Origin: Gonocerus acuteangulatus
Lineage: Eukaryota > Arthropoda > Insecta > Hemiptera > Coreidae
NCBI GenBank assembly: GCA_946811695.1
Contig: OX328132.1
Location: 54,970,909-55,034,908 of the forward strand
Direction: 5' to 3'
DNA length: 64,000 nt
Below, piece after piece: positions 34,550 to 44,849 of this stretch. The notes under the pieces were generated by a model. The model saw only the letters and a program-made list of their open reading frames with translations. It made no database searches and had not been told where the DNA came from. Positions within the stretch are counted from its first letter, which is position 1. Each line of letters starts with the position of its first letter. The translations under genes were made by a program, and so were the position numbers.

Positions 34550-35560
34550 GGAAAGATGTTTATAACTATGTAATGTTTATAACCTTCTAGCTTCTTATAA
34601 ATAATTTTAAAAATATGAATACTAATGCTTCTCTTATCGTAGTGTACCAGTTAAAAATTTACTGTAACACTAAGACCTTGTTTTCGAGACTGATATACTT
34701 CCGGAAGATTGATTGGGCTCTCAACTCCTCAAACAAGGTAATCGAAGGTTTCTATGCTTATTAGGTGGTATTTCTTAAATTAATCGCTCATTTTTATTTC
34801 ACTATGAGTCCATTACTGACGAATTGTTTCGGGACTGACGGATCGGATCGGGTCGGGACCAACACAGACACTCACGTCGGCCGCTGTCCGTCAAACGATA
34901 TTGGATTGGATCGGGAGAAATACGGGTCCAATGTAAGTGCAGCCTGTCGAGAGAGATGGGGTGAAGGCTGGGAGGTACAAGTTCGTACGTTAGTCCAGTC
35001 CGGAAAGGGTTTATATACGTATCACGGGAAAGCTCTACACTTTATCTCTTCATTGGTTTAATTCGTAGCTCATTTGTTCCTACGATCATCCATACTCGTA
35101 ATGACAATATAGCTAACAGCGATAGTTGGGATAAGATGAAGAAACGTCGTGAGAAAGAGAAATGGAATCGAGCAAAGGTCTCTTCACATATTCTGTCGCT
35201 ATAGGATGCCTCCTTATTTATGTTAGCCCGGAAGGTGAAAATGCGTAAAGGAAATATGTCGCGAGCACCTTCCAATTGAAACGTAGTGTTAGCACTTTTA
35301 TTTATTCATCGGGGACTCAGGACGTACCATCTAGTTCCGTATTCTCTTTTATCTCAACAGCTCACGAATTGAAAATTTTAATATGTTACCGAATTTTTCG
35401 CACGCTCATGTGTTGCCATCTTATATTCCCTTATCCGACGACGAGAAGGAAGCATTTCCAGTCGTCGCTTCGCCCCGGGAGAGCTGAGACTTACACGCTC
35501 TCCTGTGCCGAATTTATTACTCAAACAGCCAAAGAGAACAGAAAAATTGAGTGTAATACA
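34550..35560. other. Unassigned DNA, moderately GC-rich in places
   Basis: Overlapping ORFs of 77-111 codons at 34765-35611 lack any recognisable domain. No gene called. Confidence 0.35.
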
Positions 35561-35561
35561 G

Positions 35562-35943
35562 CATCAGTGATCAAAACTGTTATTTTTTTTATCAAAAAAG
35601 TTAAAATTTAACTATTTAATTATAATTTATTAAATTATTTACGAACTTCAAAAATTAGGTACATGAAAATAAAAGTTAAACTAATACTTTTATTTTTTTC
35701 AATGTGAAATAAAAGTTTTAAGTATTTTAATCAAGAATTTAAGGGTTGAATAAGATAAAAATAAGTGAAATGTTCTTTGTTTAAAAATGTATTTTTGTTT
35801 ATTTACTGAAATATATTTGTTGATACAAAACAAAAAATAAACATTGGTAACTTCAATTTATTCCTTTAAAATTTTTTCTATTAAATGTTTTAGTAACAAT
35901 TGCTTTAAAACTTTTATTTTTTAACTTGAAAAATAACAGTTAA

Positions 35944-35945
<2 letters not shown>
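35562..35945 (+). repeat. Dispersed repeat X, copy 1
   Basis: AAACTGTTATTTTTTTTATC through TCAATGTGAAATAAAAGTTT and GATACAAAACAAAAAATAAA matches 47295-47970 closely. No coding sequence; it ends in an (AT)n tract at 35946-35972. Confidence 0.75.
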
Positions 35946-35975
<30 letters not shown>

Positions 35976-36065
35976 AAATTGTAAATTATGGTCTTACTTA
36001 TAACAGTTCTTACTTAGCTCTCGATATTTGTGAATGATTCAATGAGTGGTACATTGATCTCGTAA

Positions 36066-36190
36066 CTTTTTTTTTTTTTTCATTTCTCATTGGCTTCTTA
36101 GCCATTTGTGCCGAGCTATCTACAGGAAGCCATTCGTTTAAAACACCCATGGTGAAACAAGTAATGTTTTCAGCGAGCCCATCACTGAAT
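36066..36190 (-). mobile_element. tRNA-derived SINE family A, 3' half
   Basis: T run, then CATTGGCTTCTTAGCCATTT, GTGCCGAGCTATCTACAGGA and CCCATGGTGAAACAAG. Corresponds to the tail half of the 32069 copy. The tRNA head is absent. Confidence 0.6.
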
Positions 36191-36242
36191 CAAGGCAGCC
36201 CGATAACCACGATGAAGAACACCACCAGATGTGTATATACAT

Positions 36243-36281
<39 letters not shown>

Positions 36282-37003
36282 CAGGGTGGCCCAGACAAGC
36301 GGGCAACAAGAGAAATAACTACTAAACGGTTTGAGATATCAACATTTTTTAAAGGGGCAAAGTTGTAGTACTCGTCGAGATCTATAAAATGGTGCCCTCG
36401 GAAATGAGAAAATAAGACTTCTAAGGCCTCAAATAGGCCTTTGAAAGGAAGGGTTTCCACTTTACCCATATGTGCTCAGTTATAAAAATTGTATCTTTTG
36501 CAACAAAAAAGAAAAATGAATAATTCATTCATTATTTGTGATCTGTAATATTTGCAACTCCTATGCCTAAAGATCCAATTTTTATGTATATTCTTTTTTA
36601 GTTTACACTAATGGGAATTGATTTGTTGAGTGCTGAATTACCCCTCCCTTAACAAAAAAAACTATTTAAATAAATTCAAGCGCCTTTTTTTGGCATTTCA
36701 GATGAGGAATACATGCAAATGAAAACGTATTTTTACAGAGAACTACTTGACACATCGAAACCCCGTTTGCAGGACTCTTCCTTGTTTTGTTAGTACATTT
36801 TTAAAATATGTTGCAAAATGGGGTAAAGTAGAAACCCTTCCCTTCAAAGGCCTATTTGAGCCCTTAGAAGTCTTATTTTCTCATTTCCGAGGGCACCATT
36901 TTATAGATCTAGAGAACTACAACTTTGCCCCTTTGAAAAATTTTGATATCTCAAACCGTTTAGTAGTAACTTCTCTTGTGGCCCGCTTATCTGGGCCACC
37001 CTG
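36282..37003. mobile_element. 722-bp element with inverted repeats of about 190 bp
   Basis: The left end CAGGGTGGCCCAGACAAGCG is inverted at the right end (CGCTTATCTGGGCCACCCTG). The arms match inward to about 36470 and 36818, sharing GGGCACCATTTTATAGATCT (right arm) and the ACTTTACCC segment. It is preceded by TA (from the (CA)n(TA)n tract at 36239-36281) and followed by TT. The middle is non-coding. ORFs in the arms with GKVETLPFKGL are arm translations, present twice. Confidence 0.7.
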
Positions 37004-37085
37004 TTTATGGATATTGTGTGTTTGTGTATACATCGAAAGACTATAGTTTTTGCGGGAGGCAAAGTTTTCAGGCGAGGTGAAATCC
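37004..37085 (+). repeat. Direct repeat flanking the left arm, copy 1
   Basis: TATGGATATTGTGTGTTTGT through GCGGGAGGCAAAGTTTTCAG and GAGGTGAAAT. With the preceding 27 bases it recurs at 37497-37612. The 405-bp arm lies exactly between the two copies. Confidence 0.75.
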
Positions 37086-38657
37086 AGGCAACCCCCCCCC
37101 ACGTCTGATGAACCTATTTTGCACACATGTTTCTCATTACTTCGATTCGATATTTACTGTGTTTGGTTGCAAGGAAGGAAAATAACAGCCGCTACGAGTA
37201 ACGGCGGTTTGCTTCCGCAGCACACACCCATTTCTGACAAACCGATTTTTTTTATTTTGTTAGCACATCTTTTTCTTAAGTTGTGTACGGTATATACCGC
37301 GTTTCGTTGTAATAAAACAAAAAAATCGATCGATAGGAGGGGAATAATTTTTTTCAGAAGTAACTCACTCTGCTTTGGACCGAATTACCTGATAAACAAA
37401 CTCATCAAATCGTTTTTTGTATGAACGCTATAAATGAGGATAGAGCTTGAATTAATGTGTCCAGGCAGGGTTATCTTGAGCAGAGCCAAAGAGCCTTTGT
37501 GGCCCGCTTATCTGGGCCACCCTGTTTATGGATATTGTGTGTTTGTGTATACATCAAAAGACTATCAAAGATAGTTTTTGCGGGAGGCAAATTTTTCAGG
37601 CGAGGTGAAATGTCAACTGGGAACAGACAGGTGTTTTGATATTTCTCAGGGTGAGTTGATTCTTTTGTCTAAGGACAGCTTGTAACTCCCGTGGCAACAC
37701 TAACGAGCTTGGAGGGATAGTTGTGGTTACGCACACCCCTTGTAATTAGGGTTGCTTTACTTGTACGATGGAACTCGTTAAGGTTTCACCTCACGATCCC
37801 CAATAATAGTCACTCTATTTCCAAAAGTATTATCGTTCGAGTGTTGTCAAAGTTTATTAAACCTGTTCATCTCATTAGTACTTTGGCTGGAGGACCTGTT
37901 GTCGTTGTATTAGCTGTTGCCCGCGCAAGCAGTAATTAAACGCACGTGCTCACATTTAGCCTACCTAATTCGTCTATTATTCGAGGCCAAACTACCCAAC
38001 ATTCGTACAATCCAATCCTTTCTATGTGAAATTCTCCGTTAAATCGTCAATGTTATACATTTCTAATCCCATCACCCTCAACTACCAAGAAATTTTGTTT
38101 GTTTATGTCAAGTTGAAAATCCGGCGAATAATCCCATACTAAAGCTTTGAATACATATTCTTTGTATCCATGTCTGCTCCATTTCTTAATACAAAGATTT
38201 TACTATAAAAAAACTGTAATAAGATCAATTTTTGGTCTTATTACAGTTTTTGGCTCTGCTCAAGATATCCCTGCCTGGACACATTAATTCAAGCTCTATC
38301 CTCATTTTATAGCGTTCATAAAAAAACAAAAACGATTTGATGAGTTTGTTTATTAGGTAATTCGGTCCAAAGCAGAGTGAGTTACTTCTGACAAAAATTA
38401 TTCCCCTCCTATCGGTCGATTTTTTTGTTTTATTATAACGAAACGCGGTATATACCGTACACAACTTAAGAAAAAGATGTGCTAACAAAATAAAAAAAAT
38501 CGGTTTGCCAGAAATGGGTGTGTGCTGCGGAAGCAAACCGCCGTTACTCGTAGCGGCTGTTATTTTCATTCCTTGCAACCAAACACAGTAAATATCGAAC
38601 CGAAGTAATGAGAAACGTGTGTGCAAAATAGGTTCATCAGACGTGGGGGGGTTGCCT
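37086..38657. mobile_element. 1.57-kb element with about 405-bp inverted-repeat arms
   Basis: The left arm 37086-37490 and right arm 38249-38657 are nearly identical inverted copies. Both carry AGGCAACCCCCCC, CGTCTGATGAACCTATTTTG, GTAACGGCGGTTTGCTTCCG, ATACCGCGTTTCGTT and TGTCCAGGCAGGG. Arm sequence resembles family E units. The spacer holds a second copy of the 37004 direct repeat at 37497-37612, a 16-bp hairpin at 38209-38251 abutting the right arm, and a 73-codon ORF at 37721 with no known domain. No transposase. No clear target-site duplication. Confidence 0.7.
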
Positions 38658-38718
38658 AAAGCAAAATTAAATATTCAAGTCCAATGCTATTTTTTAGGTG
38701 AGTTTAAGAATATTTCTA

Positions 38719-40117
38719 TCAGTATGATGATGTGTGTATCTTATGATACACGCACTACACACACCCACATACACAAACACACCGTTAACATTCCCTCCTT
38801 GGAGCGTAAAGAACTACAAGATTGACTTAACACTAGCAAAATTTTAAAAAAATCATCCACTATCCAACAAAATTTATAAAACCATATTTACCTCACTTTT
38901 GGCAGACAAACGTAACCATATTCACATCTACACAGACGGGTCGAAGACACCATCTGGAACTGCAGCAGCAGCCATTAACGAAAACCAAACACATTCAATC
39001 AAATTACATGACAACACAAGTATCTACACAGCCGAATTACACGCCATACACTTAGCCCTTACAAAACTACATAACACTGAAAACACAAACATACTCCTAT
39101 GTACAGACTCACTCAGTTCTTTACGCTCCCTCGATAATATTTATACCACCCAATAATTAAACAGATATACGAACAATTACACAGACTCAGCAATCACACA
39201 CTTACACTATTATGGCTACCCGGACACGAGGATATCGGACTAAGTACATCAGTAGACAAACATGCAAAAGACGCAACAAATAAACAGATCGTAGACATTG
39301 AAAACATAACGTTAGATGATTTAGTTCACACATTACGCACACATATATTAAACGACTGGTTGCAACACTGGCTACAAACAAACAACAAATTATCACAAAT
39401 TAATAACACAGTAAAAGCATGGAGTAACGAACAACATACCTTGACAAGAAGAGACCAAGTAGTACTTACCAGACTTCGCATTGGACACTCGTTGCTCACA
39501 CATAATTACCTCATGGAGAAAAAGGACAAACCCATATGCAGAGTTTGTAACACAACACTGACAATTAAACACATACTGACTGAATGTAAAAGACGCGACA
39601 AACTGAACATTCCACACGACCTACAAGAACTTCTTACAGAGGGTAGTCCATACATAAACTCTATTCTTCAATATTTAAAAGACATAAACATTTACCAAAG
39701 AATCTAGGAAACGAAAGATATTTTAAGGTAATTTTTTTTTTCTGCCTATTATGTAATTATTACTCAATTTTACTTGGTCATTAATGGAAAAACACAACAT
39801 GTAGCATCCTCCATGACCTAATAAATAGTTAAATAATGGCAGTTAGTTTTAGTGATAAGTTATGTAAATACATTAACTATAGTTCAAATAGCAAGGCTCT
39901 AAATAATGTTTAACAATTAATTCTTAACACAAACCTACTAACTTTTGTCTTATGCTCTCCTTAAACTTTTTTTTGTTTGTATTTAGTACTATAAGTTACT
40001 GTTAATTGTGAATATATAAATTTGTATTTTTTACTGTATCTTGAAGAAGTATTTTTTACTGTATCTCTGAAGAGCAAGTCGCCGTCGTTGCGAAGCTCGT
40101 AAAATAAATAAATAAAT
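38719..40117 (+). mobile_element. I-group LINE, 5'-truncated, RNase H and C-terminus, with 13-bp TSD
   Basis: Flanked by AAGAATATTTCTA at 38706-38718 and 40118-40130. The frame starts around 38800 with PPWSVKNYKIDLTLAKF, then a stop at about 38846. The RNase H domain follows: IYTDGSK (first Asp), TAELHAI (Glu), LLCTDSLSSL (Asp). After one frameshift near 39143 it continues with LWLPGHEDIG and VDKHAKDAT. Then come RLRIGHSLLTHNYLM and a CxxC...H...C knuckle (CRVCNTTLTIKHILTEC), ending at 39707. The 3' UTR of about 400 bp ends in (AAAT)n. The RT and endonuclease are missing. One stop and one frameshift in about 900 coding bases suggest a fairly young insertion. The clade call (RNase H-bearing I/Nimb-type) is by motif order. 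Confidence 0.85.
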
Positions 40118-40130
40118 AAGAATATTTCTA

Positions 40131-41200
40131 AATGTGGTAATTTTGAAGATTTATGTTCGCCTTCCCTGCACACCAGATAATCACCACATGATTGATCAAG
40201 GACAGTGATCGCTGAGTAAGAGACCAACGATGGTGATCATCAAATCATTGATCAACGACTATGAAAATATAAACTTAAAGCAGAAGTGTAAGAAAGAAGA
40301 CGCAAGATTTAATATTTCCAATGTTAATTATCTCAGCTTCTCCTGTTAAAGATTGTCACGAATGATATTTGGTACGATGTTTCCTCCCCTAGGGCGAGAA
40401 GGGTTGAGAGACAGGCGTACAAGGGGAGGCTCGGTTTCATATAAACGTCAAAAGTTGTGTCGAGCCCTATGATATGATATAAGCAAGTTGAGCCTAATAT
40501 ATAAATGCCCCACGCTTGACGAATATGTGTAGAGATGAAGGCTCCACCCAGTACAGCCTCACCTTACCCAATATCCCATTTAATATTAACTTTCGATATA
40601 ACCAGGCAAAAGGGAACGAAGCTCGATAAACGTCTCCACCCCTCCCTTCTTTATCACCCTTATGTTGTCTGCCGACATATCATCGTAAGTACGTTTCCCC
40701 CTCTATTTATTGTAGTATCACGCTTGTCGTGTAGTCCCGATGTCGAGCTTGGAGTGTGCAGGAATTACGGTGATATCCGTCAAAATCAACCATATTTATT
40801 ATGTTTTTCTTACTTTTGCCCCCACGAAACAGGTCTAAGTGTTGATAAATTCTTAATACAAAGTAAAATATCAATTTAAAAAACAAGAAAAATCCAGCAA
40901 AAAACAAAAAAACAAAAAACAAAACAGAGACACTAAATGGTTTGCATTTGTAGACTTCAATGCATATTTAACTTGTATCAGGTTCCTACACGTGGAAGCA
41001 AGGAACGACATGTTAAAAAGTGTTACTTTCATAAATTTATCGAAAATATTATACAAAACTTCTTAAAAAATTGCTTGGCATTAAATTTCAAGAGGAATTT
41101 TGCTAACTACTATTTTTTTAATACTGAGATGGAGATAGTTAGCCGTTGAGGTGATAAGAAGTGAATAAATGGTTGGGATAAGCTTAAGATAAAATGTCCG
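40131..41200. other. Unassigned DNA
   Basis: No gene recognised. ORFs of 60-114 codons at 40535-41149 on both strands overlap and lack domains. Confidence 0.35.
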
Positions 41201-41226
41201 ATTTCCTGAAAAATCTATGTATTCCA

Positions 41227-41262
41227 AACGTTTCAGCATGCTCTTTGGTAGCCTTCTTCAGC
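41227..41262 (-). ncRNA. Hammerhead-like motif, left member of an inverted pair
   Basis: The minus strand reads CTGAAGAAGGCTACC, AAAGAGCATGCTGAAACGTT. The core boxes CTGAAGA and GAAAC-GUU are present. The stem II outer pairs have diverged, so it is probably degenerate. Confidence 0.4.
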
Positions 41263-41332
41263 AATAAACGCCACTTATCCAAGGTATCATAAACGTTATC
41301 GCGTTCTTCGTTCATCGCCTTGGCATTTAATG

Positions 41333-41367
41333 CTGAAGAAGGCTGTCCAAGAGCATGCCGAAACGTT
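41333..41367 (+). ncRNA. Hammerhead-like motif, right member of an inverted pair
   Basis: CTGAAGAAGGCTGTCC, then AGAGCATGCCGAAACGTT. It shares the core with the minus-strand motif 70 bp to the left. The surrounding 60-80 bp are also inverted copies. Confidence 0.45.
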
Positions 41368-41399
41368 CAAAGTATAGGATTTTGTATGAAAGTCTGAGG

Positions 41400-42864
41400 C
41401 AAACCACAACAATTTCTTGAGTTTTAATTTTAAAACAAATTATTTTGGGCGAATGATATTCCCGCCCCCCTCCACATCATTTTCTTCTGGGAAGCACAAT
41501 GTCTATGGGTTAATTCTTTCTTATAGGCACATTCCTACTCCTTATTTTCTATGGGCATAGTTCATTCCTCACTGATTTGAAGATTGGCATGGACCAAACT
41601 TTGTTTGCACCTACTAGGCTTACTGAATGGTTATTTGAAATGGTAGATTTGTATCTTCTCACAAGCGCCTACTAGGCTTCATGGAGGGATATTCTTAATG
41701 TCAGATTGACCCCGACTGAAGAATTATTGACCCCTACATCTATATCTGGGTTATAAACGAATAAATAAAGGTTAATCATTATTCTATGAAATTAACAGTT
41801 GGTAAGATTGTCTAGATTTTCCGCCTATCGGTATTATCCTTTTCGCATCGCATTTGTATTTAGTTTCAATATAAAATATTGTAATGTATTTCCTTTATGA
41901 GGGATCCAAAGGCAATTCCCAGCGGTGGTTATGAAGGAGTGACAGTGGTCTAACGGACCAAGTGAGAGAGGACAAATAATAATTTCATCTTGAGGATTAG
42001 TGAATAATTGTCTGGATATCCTAATCCTCGCAGGGTCAAAGGCTCAGGAGGGCCAGGGCTAGGCCTTAATCCTCCCACTGCTGGACTCGAGCTAATCCCC
42101 TGTTAGGCTTTAACAGACTTACACTCTGATCGATTCAGCCCTTTGCCAATCTCTCACAGCCAAACTCCCTGTTTAAACCCCCTCCTTCCGTCCACCCACG
42201 GCCAAGATTTAAAGGAAACGACCAATAAAACTTGAAAGAGCTTTCTAGGTAGGGTTGGACCAGGGGCTCCAACTTCCAGATCCTCCAATCCCCTGTGAGA
42301 ATACTTCCGCATATCGCACATCCACTTCCCGGAGTACTCCTCACCCAGTGATTTCTATATTTAAGCATGTTACCTTCCTCCTGTGGCAAGGAAACCCTAC
42401 TCATGATGTCGACAAGATTGCGTATTTCGGATGAGCTGTAAGATTGAAGTATTTGGGACAAAAAAAACTCATTTTAGTCAAAGCCCTACCATATAGACAT
42501 TCGATTCGCATCGAAATGAAAAGATCGACCAACAAAAAAGATCGGCGAATTCAAAAGATAGATCTTCTCGGCTCAGAATATCGGTCCACTATATGGATCG
42601 ATTTTACGTTTACTTACAATTACCTACGATATTCGTATCCCATTTCAATTCGAATCAATTCACATTCGAGAATCGCCCATCACTACTACGAATCGACCTG
42701 CAGCATAATTAGTTTCAATCTTCTTACCTGCGGAATGTCACTCCAACTTTCTTCGATTGTGCTCTTCTTCAATTAGAACATCCGAACACCGAACAGATAG
42801 GCATTGTGTACTCAATAGCCAATTAAAATTATTATTATAGTAAATAGCCAAAAACAAAGCAAAA
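41400..42864. other. Unassigned DNA, partly GC-richer
   Basis: The stretch 41990-42440 is of balanced composition and carries a 108-codon minus ORF without a known domain. Possible host sequence; no exon structure can be defended. Confidence 0.35.
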
Positions 42865-42938
42865 GGGGTCTCCCATGGTTTAGTGGCTAGCCCCTTAGAT
42901 TCATAAGCGTTAGATGTTGGGTTCGATTCCCACCGGCG
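42865..42938 (+). mobile_element. tRNA-derived SINE family A, 5' half, interrupted
   Basis: GGGGTCTCCCATGGTTTAGT, a GGCTAGCCCC A-box region, and B box GGTTCGATTCCC. It is cut after CCCACCGGCG by the Transib-like element. The missing half resumes at 43944. Confidence 0.8.
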
Positions 42939-43943
42939 CACAGTGGTCAAAAAGCGCTCAAAAATCAATAACTTTTGATGTTGTTGAGTTAGAAACCTGA
43001 AATTGTGCACACTTACGGGTATTATAACCACAATAAAGGTATTGATAAATCACTCAAATGACAAATCTTTTTGTGGTCAGCCCCCGCCCCTGAACTGCAC
43101 TTGGCTGGGCTCAGGTGATGGTAGAGCCCATAAAAAAAAAAACACTCATCGAGCCAAAATAGATTTCTTTCTTTTAAAAATACATCTGCTCCTATCTCAG
43201 CCCACATTTTTCAGCTCAACAGTTCGAGATAATTTCCTTTGGAGTAACGAATTATGCTCATCGGCTATTGGAAATTGATCTGTCAAATACTTGCATACCG
43301 AAAGCACACTTTTGTCGTTTAAATTCAACAATATTTCAACTAGGACACGAATTTTCACTCGGATCACCTCAGACATATTTTCCAGTCAACACTGACTTGA
43401 GTACTGCTTAAACAAATCCGATTTCGATTTGATTCCAATGTTTACATACAGGTAACGCGCGTCTGTCTGTTAGTCATTTACCGAATTCGTTCATCTCTAG
43501 CACCGAAGTAGGCAGGTTTATGGAGCTAATTTCGGCCTGGGGTCTTTCTATACATGTCCACGGAAAATTAAAGCTATGTGGCAAAAGGGAATCTGATACG
43601 TGTATTTTTTTTTCCTTTTTTATCATCCCCGTCCATGATTCGAAAAATAAAATAATGTTTTTTTTTTGTCCTTCAAACATCCCACTAAAATAAAAAAAAA
43701 ACATGCGTCAACCTTATCGGTCTGAACAAGTAAAGTTGAAGGAACGATTTTGGTAGATGAGGATTTGGGAAATTGTCTTCGCTTCTAGTACTTCAATGAT
43801 TAACCACCGTCCTGCAATCAACGGTGGGGGCCTAAAACTCAAGAAATGGCACTCTCAGGAGGTATTTAACACATATTTAAGGCCAAAGTATTCGGAGAAA
43901 ATAGTTCAAAAAATCAAGTTTTGAGCGCTTTTTGACCACTGTG
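42939..43943. mobile_element. Transib-like non-autonomous element, 1005 bp, TSD CGGCG
   Basis: The ends are perfect 25-bp inverted repeats starting CACAGTGGTCAAAAAGCGCT (42939-42963 and 43919-43943). CGGCG at 42934-42938 and 43944-43948 flanks it. Removing the element and one CGGCG rejoins the SINE as CCCAC-CGGCG-GCAGGAATTT, in line with the intact copy at 61187. A 5-bp GC-rich duplication with CAC-initial ends is the Transib signature, the superfamily related to RAG1. The first seven bases equal the V(D)J heptamer. At the left end, a 12-bp spacer leads to TCAAAAATC, which matches 7 of 9 nonamer positions. No transposase frame is seen. A hAT origin is less likely because 8-bp flanks do not match. 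Confidence 0.75.
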
Positions 43944-44010
43944 CGGCGGCAGGAATTTTCTATCCCGCGTCTCGTTGGAAAATTCCTCGCTGCACCCTGG
44001 GTCCCCTCCT
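43944..44010 (+). mobile_element. SINE family A, 3' half of the interrupted copy
   Basis: CGGCGGCAGGAATTTTCTAT, GGAAAATTCCTCGCTGCACC, then CTGGGT. The tail beyond this is lost, with no A run. Confidence 0.75.
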
Positions 44011-44664
44011 TTATAACTTTATGATGGTTACAGTCTACGACTTAGAAAAAATGTAACCGTAAAGCCTGATTAAAATTTGAAACGGTTCTAGATAGATTGA
44101 TTCATTAAAAAGATCAGCCCTTGGAGATCGATTCTTTGAAAAGATCGGCACTTGGATATCGATTCAAAAACCCGATATATCGCGCTGAAAAGATCGATGT
44201 AGATCGCCCATCTCTTATAAACATGGCATGAATATGAATTCCATGCCGTTGGATTAGGGTGTGCTTTCATGTAAGGATTTTCTGTTTAGATAGATAGATT
44301 CGTCTTTTGAGGACGATCAACTCTTCCCGCCCCTGGGAGTCTTTACGCCCCGGATTTTCTATTTATTTAAACTTTTTTAATTTATTTATTTTTTTTCTAA
44401 TCGTTTTTATTTTATTTTTCCATTCATGTTTCCTTTATTATTTTTCCCTACCTTAACACAGCTAAAAAAAAATCAATATTTGGATAAAACCAATGGCAAA
44501 CAAACAAAACTTAACAATAAGTAAAAAAACAATATCACAGAAAATATAAGGTTTTAGATAAAATGAATGAAATTAAATAAATAAAAATATATACACATAT
44601 TAAAGGAATTAAAATAAATAAGTAAGGCATAGAGGAAGCAACATAATTGTTATATTAGTCGTTT

Positions 44665-44667
<3 letters not shown>
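44011..44667. other. Unassigned AT-rich DNA
   Basis: Includes repeated GATCG-bearing segments at 44095-44205 (AAAAGATCGGCACTTGGATA, AAAAGATCAGCCCTTGGAG). No gene. Confidence 0.4.
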
Positions 44668-44717
<50 letters not shown>

Positions 44718-44848
44718 CATATTTTAACGACCGTTCGATGTTTCGTCGATATTTTCGTGATTTCTGGGTATTTTAACACAAACTTTTCTAGTCAGTACTC
44801 CCGGATCCTGGTCAGGTCGGCGTCATTAGGGAGGAAGACACCGCAGTA
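44668..44848 (+). repeat. (AT)n plus diverged family A terminus
   Basis: The AT tract at 44668-44713 is followed by GACCGTTCGATGTTTCGTCG, AACTTTTCTAGTCAGTACTC, CCGGATCCTGGTCAGGTCGG and ACCGCAGTAAAA. It has the family A 3' order but a damaged hairpin. Confidence 0.5.
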
Positions 44849-44849
44849 A

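Noticed and set aside
36182..37046. Two similar ~95-codon ORFs with GKVETLPFKGL
   Set aside because: They lie on opposite arms of one inverted repeat and diverge by frame at the ends. No protein family is recognised.
40058..40104. Hammerhead-like CTGAAGA ... CGAAGC at the LINE 3' end
   Set aside because: The second core box is GAAGC rather than GAAAC and the stem is only about 3-4 bp.
42939..43943. hAT assignment of the 1-kb element because it contains CAGTGGTC near its ends
   Set aside because: The 8-bp flanks differ, whereas a 5-bp CGGCG duplication restores the interrupted SINE exactly.
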